Positions 18,380 to 27,776 are shown, numbered from the stretch's first letter. The stretch: 64,000 nt of DNA from Deinococcus detaillensis (GCF_007280555.1 NZ_VKDB01000005.1:62001-126000), one strand, 5' to 3'. Program-made: numbers and translations. Notes: generated by a model from the sequence alone, not told the origin.

Positions 18380-20569
18380 ATGAAAACACGCTCTACTTTG
18401 TTCCTCGGCTTGGCGCTGAGTCTCGCCGCTTGCAGCCAACCCGCCATCCAGTCTGCCACCATGCCGCAGCCCAGCGCACAAGCTCCCAAGGCAGCAATTG
18501 CCATGACTCAAACGCAAACTGGCACCACTGCCAAGGGCGTGATCTACTACACCCACCAGCTGGTCGTGAAGTACAAGGGCAACAGTGCCCAGGATGCCGC
18601 TCAGGCCGTGAATGGGCGGATCATCAGCACCATTCCTCAACTCCGCACCGCCCTGATTGAGCTGCCTACCAAGGCCGGTAAGCAAGACAGCCTCCTGCTG
18701 GCTCAGCAACTCGTCAGACAGCACCTAGTCAGCACCGCCCAGCCGCTGATTCAAATGCCCAGCCAGAATGATCCCGTTGAGCAGGGCCGCCACGCTATGC
18801 TGGCTGGCCAGGGCTTTAACGCCAACCAGATCTTTGACGAGTTGCCGCAGTACACCCTAGACGAAAATCATATGCATGCAAAAGCGGCCTGGGACGCTGG
18901 TATTACCGGCAAAGGTGTCTTGATCGGCACCATCGATGACCCGGTGGACGTGACCCATCCGGATCTGAAGGCCAACTGGGCCGGTAAAGCCTACGATCCC
19001 CATACCGACACGGTCTACACCGACGCCCAAAGCTGGATCAACGCCATTGACGGCTTTGATGGCAAAGTGGACGGCAAAGTAGACACCGCCCTCGAACACG
19101 GCACCGCTGTGACCAGTGACATGGTGGCCACTCGCAATGGCAAGGGCATTGTTGGCGTCGCACCGGAAGCCAAATTTATTAGCGCCGCTATTTTCGAGCC
19201 ACAGGCACTCAGCGACTTCGAATTCGCTAAAGCCATTACTTGGTCGGTGGATCAGGGCGCTAACGTCCTCAACAACTCTTGGGGCGGTACTGGGTACAGC
19301 AGTGTCATTAAAGAAGCAATGGATTATGCGCTGTCCCATAATGTCACAGTAGTCGTTTCGGCAGGGAATTCAGGACGAGATGAATGGCAGCAACCGGCTC
19401 AATACCCCGGTATCATCGTTTCAGCGGCAGGTGACGGCAGCAACCAGAAAGTTAACTTCTCTACCTATGGACAACACATCAGCAGTCTGGCTCCTGGCCT
19501 CGACATCCTGCTGGCTGCGCCGCTATGGATCAACTCGGACGGCAGCCGTAAAACTGGCGTGACCCCACAGACGGGCAGCGGTTATCAACTCATCAGCGGC
19601 ACCTCGTTTTCTTCACCTGAGACGGCGGCCACCGCCGCGCTGATTTTGGGGCGTTATCCCAAAGCTACGCCGTATCAAGTCAAACGATTGATGGAAGAAA
19701 CCGCAGATGGCTCGGTCGGCAGCAATCCATCTGGCTTTGACCGTGAAACTGGCTGGGGCCTGATCCGTTTGGACAAACTGGCAATCCGTCTAACCAGTAG
19801 TCAGGCACTGCCCCCCGCTGGAGCCAATGTCAACGTTCAGGTGCGAATCAATACAAACCCGAGCAACAGTGAGGTGCCAGGCGTATTGTCGGACGTGATT
19901 CTGGAACCACAGGACACCACCATCAATCACCAAACTTACTTTGCCCAAACCGATGACGAGGGCAACGCCCGCTTTTACGAAATTGCCCCCGGCACGTACA
20001 CAGTGCGCGTTGGAGCCAATGACCTCAGCCTAACTGGCGACAGCACCGGCCAGCGTGGCACTGCCGTAACAACCATGACTTTTGTATCTGGCACGCCCGT
20101 CAACAACACTCAAAAAGTCGTGCTTGACAAAGGCTTGGTTAATCTCAATCCGGTTGATCCCTATGAACCCAATGACGATTTGGCCACTGCTACACCCATT
20201 GCCTACGGCCAAAAAATGCAGCAAGCTTATATTTTCGGCAAGCCCAGAGACGTAGATTTTTATGGTTTCAGTGGTTCAGCTGGCGACAAGATCACTGCCC
20301 GCGTCAATGGCCGCAGCGCTATCGGCGGCTCTCTAGATTCGTTCATGGTTTTGCGTGATGCCAGTGGGAAGAAACTCGCGTTCAATGATGACCTTGAAAG
20401 CGGAATTCAGGATTCACAAATTGATTTCACTTTGCCGAGCGATGGAAAGTATTACCTTGAAGTTTCAAGTTATACTATTTTGGGTGAAAATGATGGCGAT
20501 AGTCTAACTGAAGGTGCGGAGGATGACAGCCCGTTCAATAAATATGTTCTGGCGCTCGACAAAAATTAA
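18380..20569 (+). CDS. Subtilisin-like (S8) serine protease, lipoprotein, with PPC domain
   Basis: A 729-residue lipoprotein protease: LAAC lipobox (Cys18), an inhibitor-like prodomain (about 55-160), an S8 catalytic domain (165-470), a carboxypeptidase-regulatory-like beta domain (490-600) and a C-terminal PPC domain (from about 610, DPYEPNDDLATATPI). The catalytic triad is Asp186, His240 (EHGTAV) and Ser409 (GTSFSSP), with Asn330 (SAGN) as oxyanion residue. The motif usually reading DTG or DSG after the catalytic Asp is DDP here, which is uncommon. It is second in a two-gene operon with the Ig-like lipoprotein, a possible substrate or anchor. Confidence 0.93.
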   Translation: MKTRSTLFLGLALSLAACSQPAIQSATMPQPSAQAPKAAIAMTQTQTGTTAKGVIYYTHQLVVKYKGNSAQDAAQAVNGRIISTIPQLRTALIELPTKAGKQDSLLLAQQLVRQHLVSTAQPLIQMPSQNDPVEQGRHAMLAGQGFNANQIFDELPQYTLDENHMHAKAAWDAGITGKGVLIGTIDDPVDVTHPDLKANWAGKAYDPHTDTVYTDAQSWINAIDGFDGKVDGKVDTALEHGTAVTSDMVATRNGKGIVGVAPEAKFISAAIFEPQALSDFEFAKAITWSVDQGANVLNNSWGGTGYSSVIKEAMDYALSHNVTVVVSAGNSGRDEWQQPAQYPGIIVSAAGDGSNQKVNFSTYGQHISSLAPGLDILLAAPLWINSDGSRKTGVTPQTGSGYQLISGTSFSSPETAATAALILGRYPKATPYQVKRLMEETADGSVGSNPSGFDRETGWGLIRLDKLAIRLTSSQALPPAGANVNVQVRINTNPSNSEVPGVLSDVILEPQDTTINHQTYFAQTDDEGNARFYEIAPGTYTVRVGANDLSLTGDSTGQRGTAVTTMTFVSGTPVNNTQKVVLDKGLVNLNPVDPYEPNDDLATATPIAYGQKMQQAYIFGKPRDVDFYGFSGSAGDKITARVNGRSAIGGSLDSFMVLRDASGKKLAFNDDLESGIQDSQIDFTLPSDGKYYLEVSSYTILGENDGDSLTEGAEDDSPFNKYVLALDKN

Positions 20570-20589
20570 ATCTATTAATAGCTTGCCAA

Positions 20590-20614
20590 CATGTCAAAAT
20601 AGGTTTATGACATG
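20590..20614. repeat. Short inverted repeat
   Basis: CATGTCA at 20590-20596 and TGACATG at 20608-20614 pair perfectly around 11 AT-rich bases, just after the protease stop. It could be a weak terminator, though no T-run follows, or a binding site. Confidence 0.4.
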
Positions 20615-20656
20615 AGCCAAAGGCATCTAGACTAAACCCAGCGAGTTCAAGTTGGC

Positions 20657-20739
20657 AGCGCACAACATAAACCGAAGGAACTATACTTTCTCTGCTAAAA
20701 GAGAAACGCATATGCCCCCGACAGTTTACGTTGTGCGCT
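20657..20739. repeat. Nested inverted-repeat element (83 bases)
   Basis: The outer arms, 20657-20672 and 20724-20739, are 16 bases each and match at 15. Inside, TTTCTCT (20687-20693) and AGAGAAA (20700-20706) form a perfect 7-base hairpin with loop GCTAAA. No T-run follows, so it is not an ordinary terminator. It could be a small mobile relic, a structured RNA or a paired binding site. It lies in the gene-free stretch 20570-20868. Confidence 0.55.
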
Positions 20740-20855
20740 AACAGTTAGGATTCACACTCCCAAAATTTAGAAAAACTTCGCGATCTGACGGCCGCTCCTA
20801 GGTGGTCGAATGAGAGACCCCTGATCAGAACCTGATGTTTAGCTGCGCTGCAAGC

Positions 20856-20861
20856 TATCCT
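20856..20861 (+). promoter_or_regulatory. -10 element of bshB (leaderless start)
   Basis: TATCCT followed by seven bases and the ATG at 20869, with no Shine-Dalgarno. A weak -35, CTGATG at 20832-20837, is 18 bases upstream. Confidence 0.5.
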
Positions 20862-20868
20862 GCACCAG

Positions 20869-21540
20869 ATGAAACTCCTGCTGATTCTTCCCCACCCCGA
20901 CGACGAAGTGTACAGCGCGTCCGGCACCTCGATGGACTTGATTGAAGAGGGCCATACGGTTGGCCTCGTGACCCTGACACGCGGCGAAGCGGGACGCACG
21001 CTGGGCCTGTGCGACACGCCCGAAGAACTCGCCAAGCTGCGCGAGTTGGAGCTACGGGCCTGCTTGGATGTGATCGGAATGCAAGTGCATGAGCAGCTCA
21101 GCTTTCCCGACAAGTATCTTAAAGATCAGCCGTTTGAACCGCTGGTCAAGGCCGCCCGCGACGCCATGCAGCGCCACCAACCCGAAACCGTACTGGCTTT
21201 TCCGCCCAATGGCAGCAACGGCCACCCCGACCACATCACCGCCCACCGGGCCGTCAAAGCTGCTTGGGACAGCTTGCCGCGACAGGAGCGGCCCAAGCTG
21301 TGGTACTATGCCTCCGAAAAGCCGCCGGAAAATGAAGAGCTCCTGGCCATGTGGATTCCGCCCAATATCAAGCGCGACGTGAGCCGCCACATCACCCGCA
21401 AACTGCAAGCAATTGCTTGCCACCGCTCCCAAGCGCTGAGCACCGTGGATTTCATTCGCAAATTTCCTGAACGCATCATGGAAGAAACATTTTATGAGGT
21501 GGAGCAAGTTCAAGTGGAAAAAAAGCCGACTGGCGTGTAA
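20869..21540 (+). CDS. bshB: Bacillithiol biosynthesis deacetylase BshB (PIG-L/LmbE family)
   Basis: A 223-residue zinc hydrolase with HPDDE at residues 9-13 and GHPDH at 118-122, providing the metal ligands and catalytic Asp of the LmbE/PIG-L family. Length and internal motifs (TLTRGEAGRTLG, FPPNGSNGHPDH) match BshB1, which removes acetate from GlcNAc-malate in bacillithiol synthesis. Bacillithiol is the low-molecular-weight thiol of Deinococcus and Firmicutes. Related enzymes act on other N-acetylglucosaminyl compounds, so the substrate is inferred. No other bsh gene is in the window. Confidence 0.88.
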   Translation: MKLLLILPHPDDEVYSASGTSMDLIEEGHTVGLVTLTRGEAGRTLGLCDTPEELAKLRELELRACLDVIGMQVHEQLSFPDKYLKDQPFEPLVKAARDAMQRHQPETVLAFPPNGSNGHPDHITAHRAVKAAWDSLPRQERPKLWYYASEKPPENEELLAMWIPPNIKRDVSRHITRKLQAIACHRSQALSTVDFIRKFPERIMEETFYEVEQVQVEKKPTGV

Positions 21541-21575
21541 GAACCCCGTCTGCTCGTTTGCATTAAGCTGACTCT

Positions 21576-22517
21576 GTGACGAAATCCTCACTTGCTCCTT
21601 TACGCCCGGCCATTGAGGTCAAGGGCCTTCAGAAACGCTACAAAGATCAGGTGGTGCTCGAAGAGGTCTCGCTGGGCGTCAAACCCGGCGAGGTCTATGC
21701 CCTAACCGGCCCCAACGGTGCGGGCAAAACCACCTTGATCCGCTGCATGACTGGCCTCGCCTTTCCGACCGGCGGCGAGGTCACGATCATGGGCCGCGAC
21801 GTTCACAACGACGGGCCGCGTGCCCGCGCCAACTTGGGCGCAGTGGTGGAAGCGCCGGCCAAGTTTTACCCGCAGTTTTCCGGCTCGCAGAACTTGAGCA
21901 TGCACGCCCAGCTCGCGGCGATGGCCCCCGGCACCAAAAAAATCAGCCGCGACCGGGTGCGCGAAGTGCTGGCCCTGCTCGAACTCACCCGCATGGCCGA
22001 CCGCCCGGTGGGGCAGTATTCGCTGGGGCAGCGGCAGCGTCTCGGCGTGGCGGCAGCGATTTTGGCCGAACCCAAAGTCCTGATCCTCGATGAGCCGACT
22101 TCGGGGCTTGATCCTTTGGGCATCGGCCTGATTCACCGGATCGTGACCGGGCTGGCCACCAGCGGCTGCGCGGTGATTTTGAGCACCCACCACTTGCGCG
22201 AGATCGCCACCTACGCCCACACCGTCGGCATCCTGACCGGCGGGCGGATGGTCGATTCGGTGGACCTGCGTGCCCGCCAAGCGGCTTACCGCTTTCGGGT
22301 GGATGATCCGGTGGCGGCCACCCAAATTCTCTCGGCGCTGCCCTATGTCAAAAAAGCGACGACCCGCACGCCCTACGCCATCGCCCACCTCGGCGGCGAG
22401 TCGCGTGTACCTGACGCGCTCTCGCAACTCACATCGGCAGGCATCCGGGTGTTTGAAGCCAGCCCCGATCATTTTGACCTCTACGAGTACTACCGCGAAC
22501 GGGTGGAGCAAAACTGA
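21576..22517 (+). CDS. ABC transporter ATP-binding protein
   Basis: A 313-residue ATPase with Walker [10 protein letters not shown], signature [13 protein letters not shown], Walker [14 protein letters not shown] and H-loop STHHLRE, then a C-terminal regulatory extension of about 90 residues as in drug, bacteriocin or gliding exporters of the ABC-2 type. The GTG start lies 6 nt after TAAGCT (21564-21569), a leaderless arrangement. Its stop overlaps the permease ATG (TGATG), so the two are made together. The exported substrate is unknown. Confidence 0.93.
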   Translation: MTKSSLAPLRPAIEVKGLQKRYKDQVVLEEVSLGVKPGEVYALTGPNGAGKTTLIRCMTGLAFPTGGEVTIMGRDVHNDGPRARANLGAVVEAPAKFYPQFSGSQNLSMHAQLAAMAPGTKKISRDRVREVLALLELTRMADRPVGQYSLGQRQRLGVAAAILAEPKVLILDEPTSGLDPLGIGLIHRIVTGLATSGCAVILSTHHLREIATYAHTVGILTGGRMVDSVDLRARQAAYRFRVDDPVAATQILSALPYVKKATTRTPYAIAHLGGESRVPDALSQLTSAGIRVFEASPDHFDLYEYYRERVEQN

Positions 22518-23290
22518 TGCTGACTCTCATTGCTCTTGAATTTCGCAAGCTGTTCGGTGCCCGCAGCGCCCGCTTGGCCGTCTTGATCTGCGTGCTGCTG
22601 CCGTGGATTTGGCCGCTCGCGCCGCGCCTGAAAGAAGTGTATAACCTGGTGATCGTCAGCGGCTGGCAAGTGCCGACGCTCTCGCTGATTACCATCACCC
22701 AGTTTTTGCTGCCGCTTTTGGTGGCCCTGACCTGCGCCGAGATGATCGGCAGCGAGATTTCGCAGGGCACGCTGGCTCCGCTGATTTTGCGCCCGATCGA
22801 CCGCAGCCGGATTATCATCGCCAAACTGATTACTGCGCTGATTTACCCGGCCATGCTGCTCACCGTGCTGTTGGTGGCCAGCATGGTAGCGGGCCTGCGC
22901 TTCGGCTTCGGCGATTTCAGCGGCGGCACCGGGCTGGGGCCGGGCCTGTTTGTGGGTGTGGGCCAACTCAGCAGCGGCGAAGCGTTTGGCCAGGTGCTGC
23001 GCTCCTTTTTGCTCGACGCCTTGGCGCTGATGCCGATTGCGGCGCTGGCCCTGCTGTTCGCGGTGCTGTACCTCAACACGGCGGCGGCGGCGCTGGCTAC
23101 GCTGGCCACCATTCAGATCATGAATATGTTGGTGGTCTTTCCAGAAGCGCTGCAAAAGATTTTGATTACCACTTACCTCGATCTCTACAGCCGTCAGGGC
23201 GATTTGACACAGCCGATCATCTTAATGGTCATTTACACGGTCGGCTTTTCGGTGCTGGCCATATTCGCCTTCGAGAAACGAGACTTGTAA
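22517..23290 (+). CDS. ABC-2 type transporter permease
   Basis: A 257-residue membrane protein with six predicted helices, including one near residue 55 ([20 protein letters not shown]) and the C-terminal [20 protein letters not shown]. The motif [20 protein letters not shown] is typical of ABC-2 permeases paired with a single ATPase. It pairs with the overlapping upstream ATPase as an exporter half-unit. The substrate is unknown. Confidence 0.9.
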   Translation: MLTLIALEFRKLFGARSARLAVLICVLLPWIWPLAPRLKEVYNLVIVSGWQVPTLSLITITQFLLPLLVALTCAEMIGSEISQGTLAPLILRPIDRSRIIIAKLITALIYPAMLLTVLLVASMVAGLRFGFGDFSGGTGLGPGLFVGVGQLSSGEAFGQVLRSFLLDALALMPIAALALLFAVLYLNTAAAALATLATIQIMNMLVVFPEALQKILITTYLDLYSRQGDLTQPIILMVIYTVGFSVLAIFAFEKRDL

Positions 23291-23307
23291 CAAGTAGGTG
23301 GCAAAGA

Positions 23308-23346
23308 GAAGCGGGCGGGAGTGCGAAAGGCTCCTCGCCCGCTTTC
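23308..23346 (+). terminator. Probable terminator after ABC pair
   Basis: GAAGCGGGCGGGAG (23308-23321) pairs with CTCCTCGCCCGCTTTC (23331-23346) around a nine-base loop. The stem is strong but the trailing T-run is short. Confidence 0.55.
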
Positions 23347-23361
23347 GTGTAGATTTGACTG

Positions 23362-23817
23362 GTGAAACAATTTGGTTTCTTACTGGCAGGCACACTGCTC
23401 TTGGCAGGTTGCGACACAGTCACGCTCCCGAACCCTACAAGCTCAGAAATCGAATCTGCACCTTCAAGCATCACTTTAAACGGAGCAACAATCACTGTCA
23501 CAGCAGAAATAGTCAATAGCGGAAACAACAAAAAGAGTCCCACATTTGCCATCATCAACTTAGCTTCTGATCTCCCCATTCCGTCCAATGTGGTCGCTCA
23601 TAGTTTTTATGTTCTGGCTGGAGACAAAGTGTATAGAAGTGCTCCAATAAGCAAAGAGGTCTTCCTCAACGGCAACCGACGCTACACAGCTGAGTTAAAT
23701 ATCCGGTTAGATGACGGAACGGTAGTACGATTTGCTGCGTTGATGACAGATGGAAAGACGACTCGATTGGTTCAACTTAGCCAACCCATCAAAGTCAAAA
23801 CTGTCTTCGTCTCTTAG
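23362..23817 (+). CDS. Small lipoprotein of unknown function
   Basis: A 151-residue protein not recognised as a named family. The signal peptide ends LLLAGC (lipidated Cys17). The mature part is a single beta-rich domain (SSITLNGATITVTAEIVNSG to the C-terminus) resembling an Ig-like fold. The GTG at 23362 follows TAGATT (23350-23355) by 6 nt, a leaderless start. It is AT-richer than its neighbours, like the lipoproteins at 16-20.5 kb. Confidence 0.7.
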   Translation: MKQFGFLLAGTLLLAGCDTVTLPNPTSSEIESAPSSITLNGATITVTAEIVNSGNNKKSPTFAIINLASDLPIPSNVVAHSFYVLAGDKVYRSAPISKEVFLNGNRRYTAELNIRLDDGTVVRFAALMTDGKTTRLVQLSQPIKVKTVFVS

Positions 23818-23838
23818 CAAAAGTGTGAAGGTACTTTA

Positions 23839-24756
23839 TTACTCGTATCCCAACTCGCGCAGAGCCTCCACGTCTTCGCGCCAACCGTTGATCACGATGA
23901 CTTCCAGACCCAGATAAACCTTGTGGTTCAGGAAGACTTCGAGTTGCTTGCGGGCCGCTTGACCGATTTCGCGTAGTTGCTTGCCGCCTGCGCCGATGAC
24001 CATACCTTTATGAGAGCTTTTTTCAACGATGATCTCGCCCTCAATTCGCTGCAACCCGTCATCGCGCTCCGTCCACGAGTTGACGCGGGTGGCCACCGCA
24101 TAAGGCAGCTCGTCGCGCAGCTTTTTCATGGCTTCCTCGCGGATGATTTCGGCGGCCCACTGCTCGCGGCTCTGGTCGCTGCTGGCCCCACGCGGAAAGA
24201 AAAAGGGATTCTCCGGCAGCTCCGAGAGAAGTTGGTCGCGCAGCTCCTGTACCCGCGCCGGATTGTTCTGGGCGCTGAGCATCACTTCGCTGAGCTGTTC
24301 GCGGCCTTCCAGCAGCGCTTTGTAGAGCTTCATGGCCTCGTCGGGGTATTTGGCCACGTCGGTCTTGTTGCCCACCAAGGTCAGCGCCTTGGGCAAATCC
24401 CGAATCTGGCGGGCCACCATTCGGTCTTCGTCGGTGGGCGGGTGGCGCAGATCAACCACCCACACCACCGCGTCCACGTCGCTCAGGGCAGTGTCGACTT
24501 CGTTGTTCATGTACTTGCCCATAGCGTCTTTGGGCTTGTGAATGCCAGGGGTATCCACAAAGACGAGTTGCGCGTCGTCGGTGGTGTAGATGCCGCGCAC
24601 CCCTTTGCGGGTGGTTTGCGGGCGGGGGCTGGTGGGAGCCACTTTAACGCCCAAAAAGGTGTTGAGGAGAGTGCTTTTACCCACATTGGGCTTGCCGATA
24701 ATCGCCACGAACCCTGAACGGGTCGGCGCGTCGGTTCTGGAAGAGAAATCCGTCAT
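23839..24756 (-). CDS. era: GTPase Era
   Basis: A 305-residue protein with a G domain ([10 protein letters not shown]-loop, VDTPG, NKTD) and a C-terminal KH domain with [18 protein letters not shown]. Era binds the 3' end of 16S rRNA and helps 30S assembly. The ATG at 24756 lies 6 nt after GATAAT (24763-24768, minus strand), so it is likely leaderless. Length and order are standard. Confidence 0.98.
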   Translation of the reverse strand: MTDFSSRTDAPTRSGFVAIIGKPNVGKSTLLNTFLGVKVAPTSPRPQTTRKGVRGIYTTDDAQLVFVDTPGIHKPKDAMGKYMNNEVDTALSDVDAVVWVVDLRHPPTDEDRMVARQIRDLPKALTLVGNKTDVAKYPDEAMKLYKALLEGREQLSEVMLSAQNNPARVQELRDQLLSELPENPFFFPRGASSDQSREQWAAEIIREEAMKKLRDELPYAVATRVNSWTERDDGLQRIEGEIIVEKSSHKGMVIGAGGKQLREIGQAARKQLEVFLNHKVYLGLEVIVINGWREDVEALRELGYE

Positions 24757-24814
24757 GTGGGCATTATCTCACGGCCAGCCGCTTCCTAATGCGCTTCGCT
24801 CTTATTCGGCCACC

Positions 24815-26140
24815 CTACTCGGCCATGCGCTGCCGGATGTGGTTGATGTCCCAGCCGGTCAGATTGGCCAGCGTCTGGGCTTGCAGCTCGGCTCGGCGCT
24901 TGAGTGAAGCGGTGTAACTTTTAGTGGCCGCGCAAGTTTTGCCGCCCTCAGCAGGGTGACGCAGAATATAGCGGCCTTGAAAGGTGCCTTGGTTGTCGGT
25001 CAGCTTGAACTGCAAATCTTCAGGGAAGGTGGCTCGGGTATAGCGCACATGCAGGCGCGTGAGAAACACCGGCTTGGCTTCACCGTTTCCGCTCGGCCGG
25101 ATAGAACCTTGGCCCGGCGGCGGCAACGGCACCGACCTGCCGCCGAAGCCTTCCTGCTGCTTCCAAAACACGCCCGCTTTCGTCAACTCGGCGGCCGTCG
25201 GCGGCTCACCCGCGCAGGGGTCGCAGTTGCTGGTGTTCCAGGCGTATTCCATAAAAGCCACGCTTTTGCCTTCACGCTCGTAGGCTTTGCGGAAGACATG
25301 GCGGTAAAACGGTTCAAACTGATTTTGAACGAGCAGCGGCACTTCTTTGTCAGTGGGAACCGGCGCGGTTCGGTAATTGCTGGTTTCCACCCGGCCATAC
25401 GGCGAAAGCAAATACACCGTCAAGTCCTGTTCGCCCGGCGAGTTGAGTGTGCCGAGGCGAATCGGCAACATGAACTTGTCGGAAGTGTAAGACAGCACAA
25501 TCGGATTGAGGAACCCGCCACCGCTCTTGTCGAAGCGCTCCATATTGACCCTCACCACGAAAAATTTCATGCCGCCTTTGATATAACTGCCCAGCATCTC
25601 GTCGGCTCCAGCGGGCAACTTATAGCCTTCGCCGCGCAAATAAGTGGCGAGGCCGTTTTGCTGCTTGGCGCTCAAAATCACGATGTCATACTCGCCCACC
25701 TGATAGCTGGCTTCAATTTTGACGCCCAGAGCGCCCGCGCGGGCCACCGAACTGGCTTGGGGAGCGGGAACAGCGCTGGGCATAGGCACCGCGTCATACA
25801 CCACGTCCGGCTCACACGGGTCTTGGTCAAAGTATTCCACCAGCCTCGGAGCGCTGTAAGCGTCGAGCTTTTTGATGATGCTGGGATCACCGATGCTCAG
25901 ATCCTCGCGCTTGGGCACCACCGGAATCGGCACGATGCGGGCAAAATCCTTGGCGTCGCCCTGATAGTCGTTCATCATGGTAAACACGCTGCGGTTGCCG
26001 TCGCGGGCGATCACCACCTGATTGCTGCGGTTAAACAACTTGGTGTCGCCCTTGGCCACAAAAAAGCCGCAAAAGCCCAGCGCCGACGAAGCCAGAGCGA
26101 AGCTGAGCAGGGTGTAGGTGCGCCGCTTGAGTCGTTTCAT
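24815..26140 (-). CDS. DUF2330 domain exported protein
   Basis: A 441-residue protein with an N-terminal signal peptide and the DUF2330 hallmark just after it: FCGFFVAKGDTKLFNRSNQV, then VIARDGNRSVFTMMNDYQGD and VVPKREDLSIGDP. Conserved cysteines appear at DPCEPDV and NCDPCAGEPPT. The function of the domain is not known. The ATG at 26140 has GGGAGG seven bases upstream; an in-frame start at 26176 lacks a site. It is divergent from the YebC-family gene, with 228 bases between them holding both promoters. Confidence 0.88.
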   Translation of the reverse strand: MKRLKRRTYTLLSFALASSALGFCGFFVAKGDTKLFNRSNQVVIARDGNRSVFTMMNDYQGDAKDFARIVPIPVVPKREDLSIGDPSIIKKLDAYSAPRLVEYFDQDPCEPDVVYDAVPMPSAVPAPQASSVARAGALGVKIEASYQVGEYDIVILSAKQQNGLATYLRGEGYKLPAGADEMLGSYIKGGMKFFVVRVNMERFDKSGGGFLNPIVLSYTSDKFMLPIRLGTLNSPGEQDLTVYLLSPYGRVETSNYRTAPVPTDKEVPLLVQNQFEPFYRHVFRKAYEREGKSVAFMEYAWNTSNCDPCAGEPPTAAELTKAGVFWKQQEGFGGRSVPLPPPGQGSIRPSGNGEAKPVFLTRLHVRYTRATFPEDLQFKLTDNQGTFQGRYILRHPAEGGKTCAATKSYTASLKRRAELQAQTLANLTGWDINHIRQRMAE

Positions 26141-26368
26141 GGATGGGCCTCCCGAAGCGAAAATGAACGAAACCATTGGGCCAAAACCTAACTGAGATTA
26201 CGCTTTCATCTGAGCATTATTTTGGGTGAGAAGCCAGTGTGAGTGACAGTGTGGCAAAGCAAGCTGAAACTTTCCCTGCTTACAGCGCTGGCCTGAAAAA
26301 TCGGCTTCCCAAAAATGACGCGGTAGGGCGCTTGTGTGCCGCTCAGATGAGCTAAACTGCTGACTGAC

Positions 26369-27103
26369 ATGGCAGGACACAGCAAATGGTCGCAAATCAA
26401 ACGGAAAAAGGGAGCCAACGACAAAAAGCGTTCGGCAACCATCAGCAAACACCTTCGGGCTATCACGGCGGCGGTTCGCAGCGGCGGCAGCGGCGACCCA
26501 GCCGGCAATCTGAGCCTCAAAAACTCGATTGCCGCCGCCAAAACGGACAATGTGCCAGTCGACAATATCGACAACGCCATCAAGCGGGCCATTAGCAGCG
26601 AGAGTGGGGCAACCGAGTACAAGGAAGCCGTCTACGAAGGCTACGGCCCTGGCGGAACCGCTCTTTACGTCGAAACGCTGACCGATAATGTCAACCGCAC
26701 GGTGGCTGAAGTCCGCAGTGTATTTAGCAAAAAGGGCGGCAGCATGGGCAACAGCGGCTCGGTGGCGTGGCAATTTGAAAACAAGGGCCTGATCTACTTG
26801 CCTGAAAACTCTGAAGCCGCGCAGGAAACCGCCATCGAACTCGGCGCGGAAGACTTGCAGGAAGGTGAGGAAGGTTTGGAGATCAGCACCGCGCCCAACG
26901 ATTTGTACGCCGTCTCGGAAGGCCTCACCGAAAAAGGTTTCAAAGTGGAAAGCGCCCAGCTTTCACGGGTCCCCAGCAGCACCGTGTCGGTCAGCGGCGA
27001 TGACGTGAGCAAGCTGATGACGCTGATCGAAGCGCTCGAAGATTTGGACGACGTGCAAAACGTCTATTCCAACGCCGAGTGGCCGGAAGACGCCGAAGCG
27101 TAA
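26369..27103 (+). CDS. YebC/PmpR-family protein
   Basis: A 244-residue protein starting [20 protein letters not shown], the invariant family N-terminus, with the three-domain YebC fold including [16 protein letters not shown] and [14 protein letters not shown]. Family members were described as transcriptional regulators; several act at the ribosome to relieve stalling at proline runs. Which applies here cannot be read. TAAACT at 26353-26358 lies 10 nt before the ATG. Confidence 0.96.
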   Translation: MAGHSKWSQIKRKKGANDKKRSATISKHLRAITAAVRSGGSGDPAGNLSLKNSIAAAKTDNVPVDNIDNAIKRAISSESGATEYKEAVYEGYGPGGTALYVETLTDNVNRTVAEVRSVFSKKGGSMGNSGSVAWQFENKGLIYLPENSEAAQETAIELGAEDLQEGEEGLEISTAPNDLYAVSEGLTEKGFKVESAQLSRVPSSTVSVSGDDVSKLMTLIEALEDLDDVQNVYSNAEWPEDAEA

Positions 27104-27109
27104 AGTGCT

Positions 27110-27679
27110 TTAGCCCTCCAGCACGCCACAATAAATTTCATCCAAGCTCAGCGAGCGGTTCAGGCACGGCAAAGCAATATCGGCTTGCCCGACCAACTCG
27201 CTGAGTTGCCACTGCTTAACGCTGCGTCCGTAGGCGTAAACCCGCCGCTCGTTCTGTTCCACGATCAGATAAGTCTGAAGACTGGGGATAGCAGTGTAGG
27301 CCTGATATTTGGCGTGCCGGTCAACGCTGGCGGTGCCTTTGGAAAGGACTTCGACCAATAAACACGGTTCCGTTTCAAAATACGCCTCACCGTTGTCGGG
27401 GCCGCAGGCCACCATCACGTCGGGGGAGTAAAAAGCATTACTGTCTTCTATTCGCAGTTTCATATCCGAAGCGCTGAGGCGGCATCCAGCGCGGCGACTG
27501 GCGAGTGTCAGAGCGTAGTGGATATTGCCCGTGATCGTCACATGATTTTTGCTTGTCCCCGCCTGTGCCCGCGCCGCGCCGTGCAGCGGATACACGAATC
27601 CGCCCACGTACTCACGCTTGACGGGGCTGAGTTCCTCGGTACGCAAGTAGTCCTCAACACTCAACGCTTTCTGTGTCAT
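27110..27679 (-). CDS. Uma2-family (DUF820) endonuclease-fold protein
   Basis: A 189-residue protein with a PD-(D/E)XK nuclease-like fold: AFYSPDVMVAC (active-site Asp), CLLVEVLSKGT (Glu and Lys-like positions) and RHAKYQAYTAIPSLQTYLIV. Uma2 proteins are abundant in cyanobacteria and Deinococcus; their biological role is unclear. The ATG at 27679 starts MTQKALSVEDYL, the family N-terminus, although the frame is open to 27757. An 8-codon leader ORF overlaps this start. It is convergent with the YebC-family gene. Confidence 0.85.
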   Translation of the reverse strand: MTQKALSVEDYLRTEELSPVKREYVGGFVYPLHGAARAQAGTSKNHVTITGNIHYALTLASRRAGCRLSASDMKLRIEDSNAFYSPDVMVACGPDNGEAYFETEPCLLVEVLSKGTASVDRHAKYQAYTAIPSLQTYLIVEQNERRVYAYGRSVKQWQLSELVGQADIALPCLNRSLSLDEIYCGVLEG

Positions 27680-27714
27680 TGGCGTGGGGCCGGGCTGCTC
27701 ATGGCCAAAGCATA
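27676..27714 (-). promoter_or_regulatory. Leaderless mini-ORF overlapping the Uma2 start
   Basis: TATGCT (27709-27714, minus strand) is followed by six bases and an ATG at 27702 opening an 8-codon frame (MSSPAPRQ). Its TGA (27676-27678) overlaps the Uma2 ATG as ATGA. The -10 spacing matches leaderless genes nearby, so the mRNA may begin at the mini-ORF and Uma2 may be made by coupled re-initiation. Confidence 0.4.
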
Positions 27715-27737
27715 CCCCCAAAGCCGGAGCGCAATAC

Positions 27738-27767
27738 CTGACAAAACAGCTCAACAAGCGCTAAACT
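27738..27767 (+). promoter_or_regulatory. Promoter of Rrf2 gene
   Basis: CTGACA at 27738-27743, 18 bases, TAAACT at 27762-27767. The ATG at 27777 is nine bases further on, with no Shine-Dalgarno. Confidence 0.55.
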
Positions 27768-27776
27768 CAGACTTCT

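Noticed and set aside
24956..26191. 411-residue plus-strand frame opposite the DUF2330 gene
   Set aside because: Its composition is that of an antisense GC-rich frame with no family motifs, and the opposite strand has a signal peptide and family hallmarks.
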